A stretch of 39,978 nucleotides of DNA from JBNKWA01 sp050299555 (GTDB lineage: Bacteria > Pseudomonadota > Alphaproteobacteria > Rhodobacterales > Rhodobacteraceae). The notes under the pieces were generated by a model. That model was given only the letters and a program-made list of their open reading frames with translations, searched no databases and was not told the origin of the DNA. The stretch is taken from contig JBNKWA010000047.1 in the NCBI GenBank assembly GCA_050299555.1, forward strand, positions 1 through 39,978. Reading direction: 5' to 3'. Each line of letters begins with the position of its first letter. The first letter of the stretch is position 1. A program made the translations under genes and the position numbers. This document shows, piece after piece, positions 31,556 to 39,978 of this stretch.

Positions 31556-32721
31556 TGTTCGCACTCACCGACGAGCAACGGCACCTGGGCGAGGCGGCAC
31601 GGGCCTTTGCCGAGGCGGAACTGAACGCCGATCTGGTTGAGCGCGATCGCCGCGGTACCCATGTGCCGGCCGAGTGGCGGCGGCTGTGGAAGGCCTGCGC
31701 CGACCACGGCTTGCTGGGCTTGGCCATTCCCAAGGCAGATGGCGGTGCCGGCCACGACATTGTCACGACCGTGCATGTCCTGCACGAGGTCGGCCATGGC
31801 TGCCGCGACAACGGCCTGACGCTGGCGCTGAACGCGCAGGTCTGGACCGTGCTGATGCCGATCCTGGAGTTCGGCACCGCGGCCCAGAAGGCGCGCTATC
31901 TCGCCCCGGTGATGGCCGGCGACTGGATCGGCGCCGACGCGGTGACCGAGCCGAGCTCGGGCTCGGACGCCATGGCGATGGAGACCCGGGCCGAGCGCGA
32001 CGGCGACCACTACGTGCTGAACGGCCGGAAGGCGCTGATCGGCATGGCGCCCGATTGCGACTTTGCCCTGGTCTTCGCCAAGACGGCCCCGGATGCCGGC
32101 GCCTGGGGCGTGAGCGCCTTTCTGGTCGATGCCGGCACGCCGGGGTTCCAGCGTGGGCCCGAGGTCGAGAAGACCGGCCTTCGCACCATTCCCACCGGGT
32201 TTCTCGGCTTTGCCGACTGCCGGGTGCCTGCCTCGGCGCGGCTCGGCCGCGAAGGCGCCGGCAGCGCCATCTTCGCGCGCTCGGCCGAGTGGGAACGGCA
32301 GCTGATCTTTGCCAGCCATGTCGGCCGGATGCGGCGCCAACTCGACGACTGCATCGCGTTTGCCCGCGAACGCCGCGCCTTCGGCAAGCCCATCGACCAG
32401 CACCAGTCGGTCGCCAACCGGCTGGCCGACATGCGGGTGCGCCACGAGGCGGCACGGCAGATGCTGATGCGTGCAGCCTGGCAGATGCAGGGCGGAACCA
32501 GCGACACGCTGCAGGCGGCGGTGACCAAGCTCTTCATCTCCGAGGCGTTCCTTGCCTCCAGCACCGACGCGGTGCGGATCATGGGCGGGCAGGGGTGCCT
32601 GTTCGAGGCCGACGTCGCCCGCGACCAGCGCGACGCCCTGGCCGGAGTGATCTATGGCGGTACCTCCGATATCCAGCGCCATATCATCGCCCAAGTCCAG
32701 GGCAGGAAGAGCGGGTCCTGA
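31555..32721 (+). CDS. Acyl-CoA-dehydrogenase-like flavoenzyme, probable prolyl-carrier-protein oxidase
   Basis: A 388-residue acyl-CoA dehydrogenase fold: FAD/substrate block ADAVTEPSSGSDAMAME, the C-terminal RRAFGKPIDQHQSV and MGGQGCLFE. The catalytic Glu that most family members carry in YEGTSQIQR is Gly here (YGGTSDIQR). Instead E247 in SAEWERQLIF lies where isovaleryl-CoA dehydrogenase and the prolyl-PCP oxidases (PltE, PigA, RedW, AnaB) keep their base. The stretch WER..LF..., RQLDDCIAFARERRAFGKPI and ASSTDAVRIMGGQGCL recalls PltE closely. It probably oxidises the prolyl group on the 86-residue carrier, to pyrrole-2-carboxyl (PltE outcome) or a pyrroline (AnaB outcome). Its ATG overlaps the NRPS stop by one base. 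Last gene of the cluster. Confidence 0.88.
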   Translation: MFALTDEQRHLGEAARAFAEAELNADLVERDRRGTHVPAEWRRLWKACADHGLLGLAIPKADGGAGHDIVTTVHVLHEVGHGCRDNGLTLALNAQVWTVLMPILEFGTAAQKARYLAPVMAGDWIGADAVTEPSSGSDAMAMETRAERDGDHYVLNGRKALIGMAPDCDFALVFAKTAPDAGAWGVSAFLVDAGTPGFQRGPEVEKTGLRTIPTGFLGFADCRVPASARLGREGAGSAIFARSAEWERQLIFASHVGRMRRQLDDCIAFARERRAFGKPIDQHQSVANRLADMRVRHEAARQMLMRAAWQMQGGTSDTLQAAVTKLFISEAFLASSTDAVRIMGGQGCLFEADVARDQRDALAGVIYGGTSDIQRHIIAQVQGRKSGS

Positions 32722-33098
32722 GCGGGCGCTTGCCCCATGGCACGGGTCTTTTCGCGCCCATTTCGCGCCCGGTCGCGCCCCGCCCACCCACCCTTGCGCG
32801 CCCGGGCGCGAAGGGGTGCTTCGGAACCCTCGGTCCCTCGTCGGGAACGTCCCCTGGCGGTGGTCGGCGGGATCGCTGTCCTAGGGCCAGGTTGGCGGCG
32901 GGGGCGATAAGCTTCGGCCCGGATACGGGGGGGCGTACCACGCCGCCGAGGCGTCCGGAGGCTATCGGCGGGCCTTGCTCGGCGGCAGGCGTCGCACGCG
33001 ACGTGACGCGCGAAGATCGGTGTCCTCGCGCGTGTTCGCCGTCGCGTCAGATCAGATGTATGGCCGCCGTCCCCATGGGGACGGCGATGACCGACCGA
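32722..33098. other. 377-bp convergent intergenic region with three inverted repeats
   Basis: No gene seen. It holds direct repeats of TCGCGCCC (from 32752, 32763 and 32773), an inverted repeat TTCGCGCCCGG/CCCGGGCGCGAA (32762-32812), a nested hairpin (32996-33047: ACGCGAC/GTCGCGT outside, CGCGCGA/TCGCGCG inside) and a perfect 22-bp palindrome at 33065-33086 around GTCCCCATGGGGAC. Both flanking genes end here, so bidirectional termination is the simplest role. Confidence 0.6.
33065..33086. repeat. 22-bp perfect palindrome sharing the core of the 2676-3039 repeats
   Basis: CGCC, then GTCCCCATGGGGAC, then GGCG. The 14-bp core is identical to that of the three copies at the left of the window, 30 kb away, but the 50-bp arm before it is not conserved. 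Confidence 0.75.
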
Positions 33099-34625
33099 TC
33101 AGGTCAGATCGAGTGGCAGCACTGCGTCGGGCATGTTCTGGTAGCTGACCGGGCGCAGGAAGCGCCGTATCGACAGGGTGCCGACCGAGGTGGCGCCGAA
33201 ATTGGTCGAGGCCGGGTAGGGCCCGCCATGGACCATGGCATCGGCAACCTCGACGCCGGTGGGAAAGCCATTGGCCAGCAGCCGTCCCGCCTTGCGCTCC
33301 AGCACCGGCATCAGACGCCGCGCCGCCTCGGTGTCGCCCTCATCCATCTGCAAGGTACAGGTGAGCTGCCCCTCGACGGCACGGGCCACGGCCAGCATCT
33401 CGTCGAGATCGGCGACCTCCACCACCAGCCCCAGCGGCCCGAACACCTCTTCGGCCAACGCGTGGCTGGCCAGCCAGTCGCTGCCGGACACCCGATAGAG
33501 CTGCGGTCTGGCCGAGCGGCCCTCGGATGCAGCGCCGAGCACCGCTCCGACGCCGCTGCCGGTGGCGATCCGCTCGCAGCCGGTGCGATAGGCCTGGGCG
33601 ATGCCGTCGGTCAGCATGGTCTGCGCGGCCACTGCTTCCAGCGCACCGGAGGCGGCGGCCACGAAGGCGTCCGCCTCGGCCCCGGCCACCACGACAACGA
33701 TGCCGGGATTGGTGCAGAACTGCCCCGCTCCCATTGTCAGCGACCCGGCCCATCCCTCGGCGATCGCCGGCCCGCGCGCCCTGGTCGCCTCGGGTAGCAG
33801 GAAGACCGGGTTGACCGAGCCGAGCTCGCCAAAGAACGGGATCGGCTCGGGCCTTGCAGCGCACAGGTCGAACAGCGCCCGCCCGCCGCCGAGCGAGCCG
33901 GTGAAGCCAACGGCGCGGATCAGCGGATGCTGGACCAGCGCGGTGCCGACGTCGCGGCGGCCGCCCTGGATCAGCGAGAAGGTGCCCGCCGGCATTCCGC
34001 AGGCGCGAATCGCCGCGTCGATCGCCTCGGCGACGATCTCGCCGGTGCCGGGATGGGCCGAATGCCCCTTGACCACCACCGGGCAGCCGGCCGCCAGCGC
34101 CGCGGCGGTATCGCCGCCGGCGGTCGAGAAGGCCAGTGGGAAGTTCGAGGCGCCGAAGACGGCCACCGGGCCGATGGGGCGCTGCACCAGCTTCAGGTCC
34201 GGGCGGGGCAGGGGCTTGCGATCGGGCAGCGCCTCGTCGTGGCGCCGGTCGAGGTAGTCACCCTTCTCGATATGGCGGGCGAACAGCCGCAGCTGACCGG
34301 TGGTCCGTCCCCGCTCGCCTTCGAGGCGCGCTTCGGGAAGCCCAGTCTCCTGGCTGCCGATCTCGGTGATCTGGGCCGCCCGCGCCTCGATCTCATCGGC
34401 GATCCGGTCGAGAAACGCGGCCCGGTCCTGGCGGGACGAATAGCCATAGCTCCAGAAGGCATCCTCGGCGGCGCTGCAGGCCGCCTCGACATCCGCCACG
34501 GTGCCGACCGAGAAGGCGTGCGCCGGACCGCTCGCCGGCGCTGAGGAAAAGGTCGCCGCGCCGCCTGTCCACTCACCTGCGATCAGGTGCTTGCCACGTG
34601 GTGTGAATGTCGTCTTGTCCAGCAT
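33099..34625 (-). CDS. Alpha-ketoglutarate semialdehyde dehydrogenase-type aldehyde dehydrogenase
   Basis: A 508-residue aldehyde dehydrogenase. Active-site residues are N161 (GASNFPLAF), K187 (VVKGHSAHPG), E267 (FFGELGSVNP) and the nucleophile C304 (GAGQFCTNPG). The GQFCTNPG and FGELGSVNP variants are those of the longer NADP-type 2-oxoglutarate semialdehyde dehydrogenases rather than general ALDHs (FFNxGQxC). It would oxidise 2,5-dioxopentanoate to 2-oxoglutarate, the last step of non-phosphorylating pentose, hexarate and hydroxyproline routes. It is last in the leftward operon, 98 bp after the RraA-like gene; a small stem GGGCAG/CTGCCC (34646-34662) lies in that gap. ATG at 34625. Confidence 0.9.
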   Translation of the reverse strand: MLDKTTFTPRGKHLIAGEWTGGAATFSSAPASGPAHAFSVGTVADVEAACSAAEDAFWSYGYSSRQDRAAFLDRIADEIEARAAQITEIGSQETGLPEARLEGERGRTTGQLRLFARHIEKGDYLDRRHDEALPDRKPLPRPDLKLVQRPIGPVAVFGASNFPLAFSTAGGDTAAALAAGCPVVVKGHSAHPGTGEIVAEAIDAAIRACGMPAGTFSLIQGGRRDVGTALVQHPLIRAVGFTGSLGGGRALFDLCAARPEPIPFFGELGSVNPVFLLPEATRARGPAIAEGWAGSLTMGAGQFCTNPGIVVVVAGAEADAFVAAASGALEAVAAQTMLTDGIAQAYRTGCERIATGSGVGAVLGAASEGRSARPQLYRVSGSDWLASHALAEEVFGPLGLVVEVADLDEMLAVARAVEGQLTCTLQMDEGDTEAARRLMPVLERKAGRLLANGFPTGVEVADAMVHGGPYPASTNFGATSVGTLSIRRFLRPVSYQNMPDAVLPLDLT

Positions 34626-34723
34626 CGGTTCGGTATCCCTGTTGCGGGCAGCATGCCTGCCCCTGCTTCTTCGTCGCCGCCCGGCACCATGGCCGCCCGG
34701 CTGTCCAAAATCATCCCGGCCCG

Positions 34724-35449
34724 TCAGCGCCCGTTGGCCTTGCGCCAGGCTTCGAAGGCTGTCCGGTGTTCGTCTCGGGTCTGCGGATAGAGGCCGATGA
34801 TGGTTTCGCCGGCCATGACCCGCTCTACCACATAGTCCTCGTACGCGGTCATTTCGATGGCCTCGTCAGCCAGCTCGTCCGCCAGGTGCGCCGGCAGCAC
34901 GATCACGCTGTCATCGTCGCCGACAATGATGTCGCCCGGAAACACCGGCGCGTCGCCGCAGCCGATGGGGACGTTGAACTCGATCGCCTCGTGCAGGGTC
35001 AGGTTGGTGGGGCTGGACGGGCGATTGTGATAGGCGGGCATGTCGAGCTCGGCGATCCGCATGGCGTCGCGGAAACCGCCATCGGTGACGATGCCTTCGC
35101 CGCCCCTGACCATCAATCGCGTCACCAGGATGTCGCCGGCCGAGGCGGCGCGGGCATCCTTGCGGCTGTCGATCACCATCACGCACTCCGGCGGACAGGC
35201 CTCGATCGCGGCGCGCTGGGGGTGGCCGGGGTCGCGGAAGACCGAAATCGGATTGCGGTCCTCGCGGGCGGGGATATAGCGCAGCGTAAAGGCCGGACCG
35301 ACCATGTTGCGGCCCTTGCTTGAAAGCGGTCGCACATCCTGGACAACCTGGTTCCTGAGGCCACGCTTGTACAGTGCGGTGGTCAGCGTCGCCACCGAGA
35401 CCCGTTCGAGCTTGGCCTTGGTCTCCGGCTTCAGTGGGTGGTCAGTCAT
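34724..35449 (-). CDS. RraA/HMG-aldolase-like protein
   Basis: A 241-residue member of the RraA/demethylmenaquinone-methyltransferase-like fold. The block GGEGIVTDGGFRDAMRIAE carries the conserved Asp and Arg of class II 4-hydroxy-4-methyl-2-oxoglutarate/oxaloacetate aldolases, and FNVPIGCGDAPVFPGDIIVGDDDSVIVLP is the usual metal and subunit-contact region. Members in sugar-acid operons may act as pyruvate aldolases, decarboxylases or dehydratases; others inhibit RNase E. The operon setting favours an enzymatic role on a keto acid. Its start overlaps the stop of the DHDPS-family gene (ATGA). Confidence 0.88.
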   Translation of the reverse strand: MTDHPLKPETKAKLERVSVATLTTALYKRGLRNQVVQDVRPLSSKGRNMVGPAFTLRYIPAREDRNPISVFRDPGHPQRAAIEACPPECVMVIDSRKDARAASAGDILVTRLMVRGGEGIVTDGGFRDAMRIAELDMPAYHNRPSSPTNLTLHEAIEFNVPIGCGDAPVFPGDIIVGDDDSVIVLPAHLADELADEAIEMTAYEDYVVERVMAGETIIGLYPQTRDEHRTAFEAWRKANGR

Positions 35450-36372
35450 TGGGCGGTTCCCTGGCTTGCGGCCCGTGACATCAGGCCGTTTTCGGTCATG
35501 AAGGCCGTCAGCCGGGCGCGCTGGTCGTCGCTGGGCGGCCAGGCAGCCGGCGGTCGGGCGCCGCCGCAATCCTCGCCCATCAGCGCAAGCGCCGCCTTGA
35601 CGCCCGGAACGTTGGCGCCGCCCTGCTCCTCGGCGCGGATGTCCTCGAAGACCTGCATGTCGGCGATCAGCCTGCGCGCCTCCGCATAGTCGCCGCCCTC
35701 CAGCGCGGCCGAGATGGCGACCGAGCGCTCCGGCCAGACGTTGATGAGACCCGAGGTGAACCCGCGCGCGCCGACCGCGTAAAAGGCCGGTGCCCAGGTC
35801 TCGGCCAGCCCGCCGACCCAGACGATGTGGGCCGGGCTTGCCGCCATCGCCGCCTTCAGCTTCATCGGGTTGGGGGTGGCCCATTTCACCCCGACGACGC
35901 CGGGCACCTCGCAAAGCCGGGCGATGGCATCGGTGCCGATCGTATCATTGCGCAGGTACAGCAGCAGAGGCAGCCCGCCGCCCGCGTCGGCCACCGCCTC
36001 CAGATAGGCGACCAGCCCGCGCGGGGCGACGAACGGGTCGGGCGGCTGGTGGACCATCAGCGCCGTCGCCCCGGCCCTGGCCGAGGCCTCGGCCAGCCGG
36101 CAGGCATCGGGCAGGCTGCGGCCGACGCCGGCAACCACCGGCACTCGGCCGGCGATGTGGCCTGCGGCGGCTTCGACCATCGCCACCGCCTCGTCGGTGG
36201 TCAGCGAATAGAACTCGCCTGTGTTCCCATTGGCGACAAGGATGTGCACACCCGCAGCCACCGCGCGGTCCACGATCGGCGCAAGCCGCTCGGCCGCGAT
36301 CGCGCCATCGGCGCCGTATGGCGTCACCAGGATGCCCGATATGCCGGTCAGCGCGTCTTTCAGCCGGCTCAA
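35446..36372 (-). CDS. DHDPS/NAL-family lyase, probable 2-keto-3-deoxy-aldonate dehydratase
   Basis: A 308-residue class I aldolase-fold protein. The Schiff-base lysine is K163 in GVKWATPNP, the active-site Tyr is Y139 in LLLYLRND, and the carboxylate-binding loop is GNTGEF (49-54). DHDPS-family enzymes in such operons act as 2-keto-3-deoxyarabinonate/xylonate dehydratases, giving 2-oxoglutarate semialdehyde, or as pyruvate aldolases. The adjacent semialdehyde dehydrogenase favours the dehydratase. The start is a TTG (36372) overlapping the PhyH stop, with GAGG 7 nt upstream. Long Pro-rich C-terminal tail (GGARPPAAWPPSDD). Confidence 0.88.
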   Translation of the reverse strand: MSRLKDALTGISGILVTPYGADGAIAAERLAPIVDRAVAAGVHILVANGNTGEFYSLTTDEAVAMVEAAAGHIAGRVPVVAGVGRSLPDACRLAEASARAGATALMVHQPPDPFVAPRGLVAYLEAVADAGGGLPLLLYLRNDTIGTDAIARLCEVPGVVGVKWATPNPMKLKAAMAASPAHIVWVGGLAETWAPAFYAVGARGFTSGLINVWPERSVAISAALEGGDYAEARRLIADMQVFEDIRAEEQGGANVPGVKAALALMGEDCGGARPPAAWPPSDDQRARLTAFMTENGLMSRAASQGTAQ

Positions 36373-37256
36373 GAGATTACCTCGAATGATCGTTTGCCCA
36401 TGGCCTTCTGCACCTCATAGATCGACCCCTGGCTGGGCGGATCGGGGAAGGCGATCCGCATCGGGCAGGGCACCACGCGCGGCTCCAGCGTCGGGCGCCC
36501 GCACAGAAGCCGGCTGTCGAACTCCTCGATCCCCTCCCACTTGCCACGCCCGCCGACCACGGGAAAGGCATCCGCCGCCATCATCTCGTAGAAAAGGATC
36601 CGCCGGTCCCGCGTGGAGCGGTTCACCGCCGAGCCGTGCACGATCCGCGCATGGTGGATCGAGATCGACCCGGCCGGCCCCGCCAGGGGCACCGCGCCTG
36701 CCATGTCGAGCCCGCTGGCCTCCAGGTCCATCGCCCCCACGAACACCCCGTCATGGTGGTGCTGGTAGAGGTCCCCGCGGTGGGTTCCTGGGAAGACCAT
36801 CAGCGGGCCGTTTTCGGGGCCCATGTCATCGATCAGCACGCCGACGGCAAGCACGTCGTCGTTGGTGTAGGGGTAAAAGGCCCAGTCCTGGTGCCATTCG
36901 ACCGCGGCGCCGTACCCGGCCGACTTCATGTTCAGCTTGGTCGTCTGCAGCCGCAGGTCCGGGCCGATCAGGTCCCGCACCGGCGCAAGGATGTGGTCCG
37001 AGCGCATCAGCGCATCGATCACCGCCGATTGCGTGTGCGGCAGCTTCACCCTGCGGATGCGCGGGGCCTCGGGCCTGTGGCTGTCCTCCAGGTCGATACG
37101 ATCGTCCGAGGCGGTCATTCCGCGGGCCATCTCGGCGAAGCGGGCAATCTCCGTCCGGACCTGCTCGATCAACGCCATCGGCACCTGTCCTTCCAGGATC
37201 AGATAGCCATTGTCGCGATAGAAGGCGATCTGCCGGCTGTTCAGGATCTCGGTCAT
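36369..37256 (-). CDS. PhyH-family Fe(II)/2-oxoglutarate dioxygenase
   Basis: A 295-residue double-stranded beta-helix oxygenase. The iron ligands are H122 and D124 (WHQDWAF) and H207 (HGSAVNRS), with R213 or R216 available for 2-oxoglutarate. PhyH-family enzymes hydroxylate small acids, amino acids and lipids using O2 and 2-oxoglutarate, which is also the expected end product of this operon. It lies 8 nt after the aldonate dehydratase and overlaps the next gene, so it is part of the pathway, but its substrate is unknown. A possible role is to hydroxylate or demethylate a modified sugar acid to feed the dehydratase. Confidence 0.9.
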   Translation of the reverse strand: MTEILNSRQIAFYRDNGYLILEGQVPMALIEQVRTEIARFAEMARGMTASDDRIDLEDSHRPEAPRIRRVKLPHTQSAVIDALMRSDHILAPVRDLIGPDLRLQTTKLNMKSAGYGAAVEWHQDWAFYPYTNDDVLAVGVLIDDMGPENGPLMVFPGTHRGDLYQHHHDGVFVGAMDLEASGLDMAGAVPLAGPAGSISIHHARIVHGSAVNRSTRDRRILFYEMMAADAFPVVGGRGKWEGIEEFDSRLLCGRPTLEPRVVPCPMRIAFPDPPSQGSIYEVQKAMGKRSFEVIS

Positions 37257-37264
37257 CGCCGGCC

Positions 37265-38998
<1,734 letters not shown>

Positions 38999-39086
38999 GC
39001 TGGGGCCTCTCGTTCATGGGAAGGGAAGGTCTGCCTTCTCGATCTGGTGAAGGCCAGCCTGCTCCCGGAAATGGGCGGAACGAGGT

Positions 39087-39115
39087 GCTTATATTTTAAT
39101 GCGTCAGTTGTATCA
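39087..39115 (-). promoter_or_regulatory. Promoter of the aldonate operon
   Basis: On the minus strand TTGATA (39115-39110), a 17-bp spacer and TATAAG (39092-39087) make a good housekeeping promoter about 90 bp upstream of the dehydratase ATG. Confidence 0.65.
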
Positions 39116-39118
39116 ACT
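39104..39118. promoter_or_regulatory. Probable GntR/FCD operator overlapping the -35 box
   Basis: CAGTTGTATCAACTG is a palindrome with 6-bp arms and a TAT centre, the size and symmetry of FCD-type GntR operators. It covers the -35 box of the leftward promoter and lies 51 bp before the regulator gene, so it could repress both. Confidence 0.6.
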
Positions 39119-39168
39119 GGGTCCGGGACCTATTGTGCGCGGCAGCGGCGAAGTTGCGCGGGACCGGA

Positions 39169-39903
39169 ATGAACGACATCGACGAGATCGGTCGCAGCGA
39201 CGGCCCGGGGCGCGTCGGCGGCCTGGCGGGCCCCGGCGGCGGGGCTGCGTCTTCGGCGGCGCAGCGGGCCCTCGAACGGCTGCGGGCCAGCATCATCAGC
39301 CTCGAGCTGCCGCCCAACACCGTGTTGTCGCGGGCGGCGCTGGCGCGGGAATTCGACATCAGCCAGACGCCGCTGCGCGAGGCGCTGCAGCGGCTTGAGG
39401 CGGAGGGGCTGGTCAACGTCTACCCGCAGTCGCGCACGGTGGTGACGCGGCTGGTGACCGCCGAGATCCAGGAGGCGCAGTTCCTGCGCGTTGCCGTGGA
39501 GACCGAGGCGATGCGGCGGCTGGCGCCGGACTGCCCGCCGGCGGTGCTGCGGCGGCTCGACACCAACCTGGCGATGCAGGAGGCGGTGGCCGGCAACCCG
39601 GACGAACGCGGTGCCTTCCAGGCGCTCGACGAGGCCTTCCATCACACCATGCTGGCGGCGGTGGGGCAGGCCGGGCTGCACGGGCTGCTGCGGTCCCGGA
39701 CCGGACATCTCGACCGGCTGCGGCGGCTGGACCTGCCGGGGCCCGGCAAGATCGCCCGCATCATCAGGGACCATCGCGGCATCGTGGCGGCGCTGGCCGC
39801 GCACGATCCCGACGCCGCCGAGCAGGCGATGCGCGCGCATCTGAGCCAGACGATCAGCCGGCTCGACGAGCTGCGAGCCCAGCATCCGGACTATTTCGCC
39901 TGA
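39169..39903 (+). CDS. GntR-family regulator with FCD effector domain
   Basis: A 244-residue regulator. A Gly-rich disordered N-terminus (about 1-30) precedes the winged helix LSRAALAREFDISQTPLREALQRLEAEGLV (about 53-82), followed by an all-helical FCD domain with the metal-binding Asp/His positions in DEAFHHTML, IIRDHRGIV and MRAHL. FCD regulators sense sugar acids and related carboxylates. It is divergent from the aldonate operon and is the likely repressor acting at the palindrome 39104-39118. The ATG at 39169 is chosen over a non-coding-looking extension to 39133. Confidence 0.92.
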   Translation: MNDIDEIGRSDGPGRVGGLAGPGGGAASSAAQRALERLRASIISLELPPNTVLSRAALAREFDISQTPLREALQRLEAEGLVNVYPQSRTVVTRLVTAEIQEAQFLRVAVETEAMRRLAPDCPPAVLRRLDTNLAMQEAVAGNPDERGAFQALDEAFHHTMLAAVGQAGLHGLLRSRTGHLDRLRRLDLPGPGKIARIIRDHRGIVAALAAHDPDAAEQAMRAHLSQTISRLDELRAQHPDYFA

Positions 39904-39905
39904 TC

Positions 39906-39923
39906 CTGTCCGCACGCGGACAG
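39906..39923 (+). terminator. Hairpin after the GntR gene
   Basis: CTGTCCGC (39906-39913) and GCGGACAG (39916-39923) form a perfect 8-bp stem with a two-base AC turn, 2 nt after the stop. No U-run follows, as is common in this GC range. Confidence 0.5.
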
Positions 39924-39978
39924 CCCCCACGGGGTTGCCCCCCCGGATCCGCCCATCGCCTCCGGGGCGCGAGGGTGG

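Overview
The window is GC-rich chromosomal DNA that looks like an alphaproteobacterium of the Rhodobacterales (Rhodobacteraceae/Paracoccaceae) type. The support is a DctB-type kinase beside a TRAP dctPQM operon, a double cold-shock-domain protein followed by a DUF192 protein, homologues of the two head-spike proteins of the Rhodobacter gene transfer agent (GTA), and a lipid A oxidase-like barrel protein. Genes are densely packed with many 4-nt ATGA overlaps. Species assignment is inference.

Layout. 40-1253: a PAP2 phosphatase and a lipid A oxidase-like outer-membrane protein. 1265-1445: a long inverted repeat. 1453-2640 (-): an uncharacterised protein. 2676-3039: three copies of a 66-67 bp palindromic repeat. 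3057-4214 (-): a PLP enzyme of Cys/Met metabolism. 4328-10150: a C4-dicarboxylate-type kinase, an unusually short response regulator, and a TRAP transporter, with a 20-bp operator-like palindrome before dctP. 10182-11128 (-): two small membrane proteins. 11357-12696 (-): fabI-gpt. 12813-14954: pdxH, double cold-shock protein, DUF192 protein. 15012-15088: tRNA-Pro(UGG). 15315-17085: GTA head-spike base and fibre/SGNH protein. 17233-20353: galM, iolE and a methyltransferase.

The most remarkable part is 20462-32721, a compact one-strand biosynthetic cluster. It encodes a HupE-like membrane protein with an EF-hand, a stand-alone adenylation enzyme of the prolyl-AMP ligase type, a stand-alone carrier protein, a C-A-PCP NRPS, a C-A-PCP-TE NRPS, and an acyl-CoA-dehydrogenase-like flavoenzyme of the prolyl-carrier-protein oxidase type. 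The adenylation domain of the first NRPS is interrupted between motifs A8 and A9 by about 350 residues. The insert carries a four-cysteine zinc ribbon and an SGGKDS ATP-pyrophosphatase resembling the WbpG/PseA amidotransferases, which turn an acetamido group into an acetamidino group. The specificity pocket of the same domain reads like an asparagine code. My working model is that proline is loaded and oxidised to a pyrrole or pyrroline starter, joined to Asn whose amide may be converted to an amidine, extended by one more unit and released by the thioesterase. The chemistry is inference; the domain arrangement is visible.

33099-39903 is a sugar-acid catabolic operon: an IlvD/Edd aldonate dehydratase, a PhyH-family dioxygenase, a DHDPS-family dehydratase, an RraA-like protein and an alpha-ketoglutarate semialdehyde dehydrogenase. 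It is read leftward from a promoter overlapped by a palindrome and faces a GntR/FCD regulator. This is the gene set of a Weimberg-like route from a C5 aldonate to 2-oxoglutarate, with two extra enzymes.
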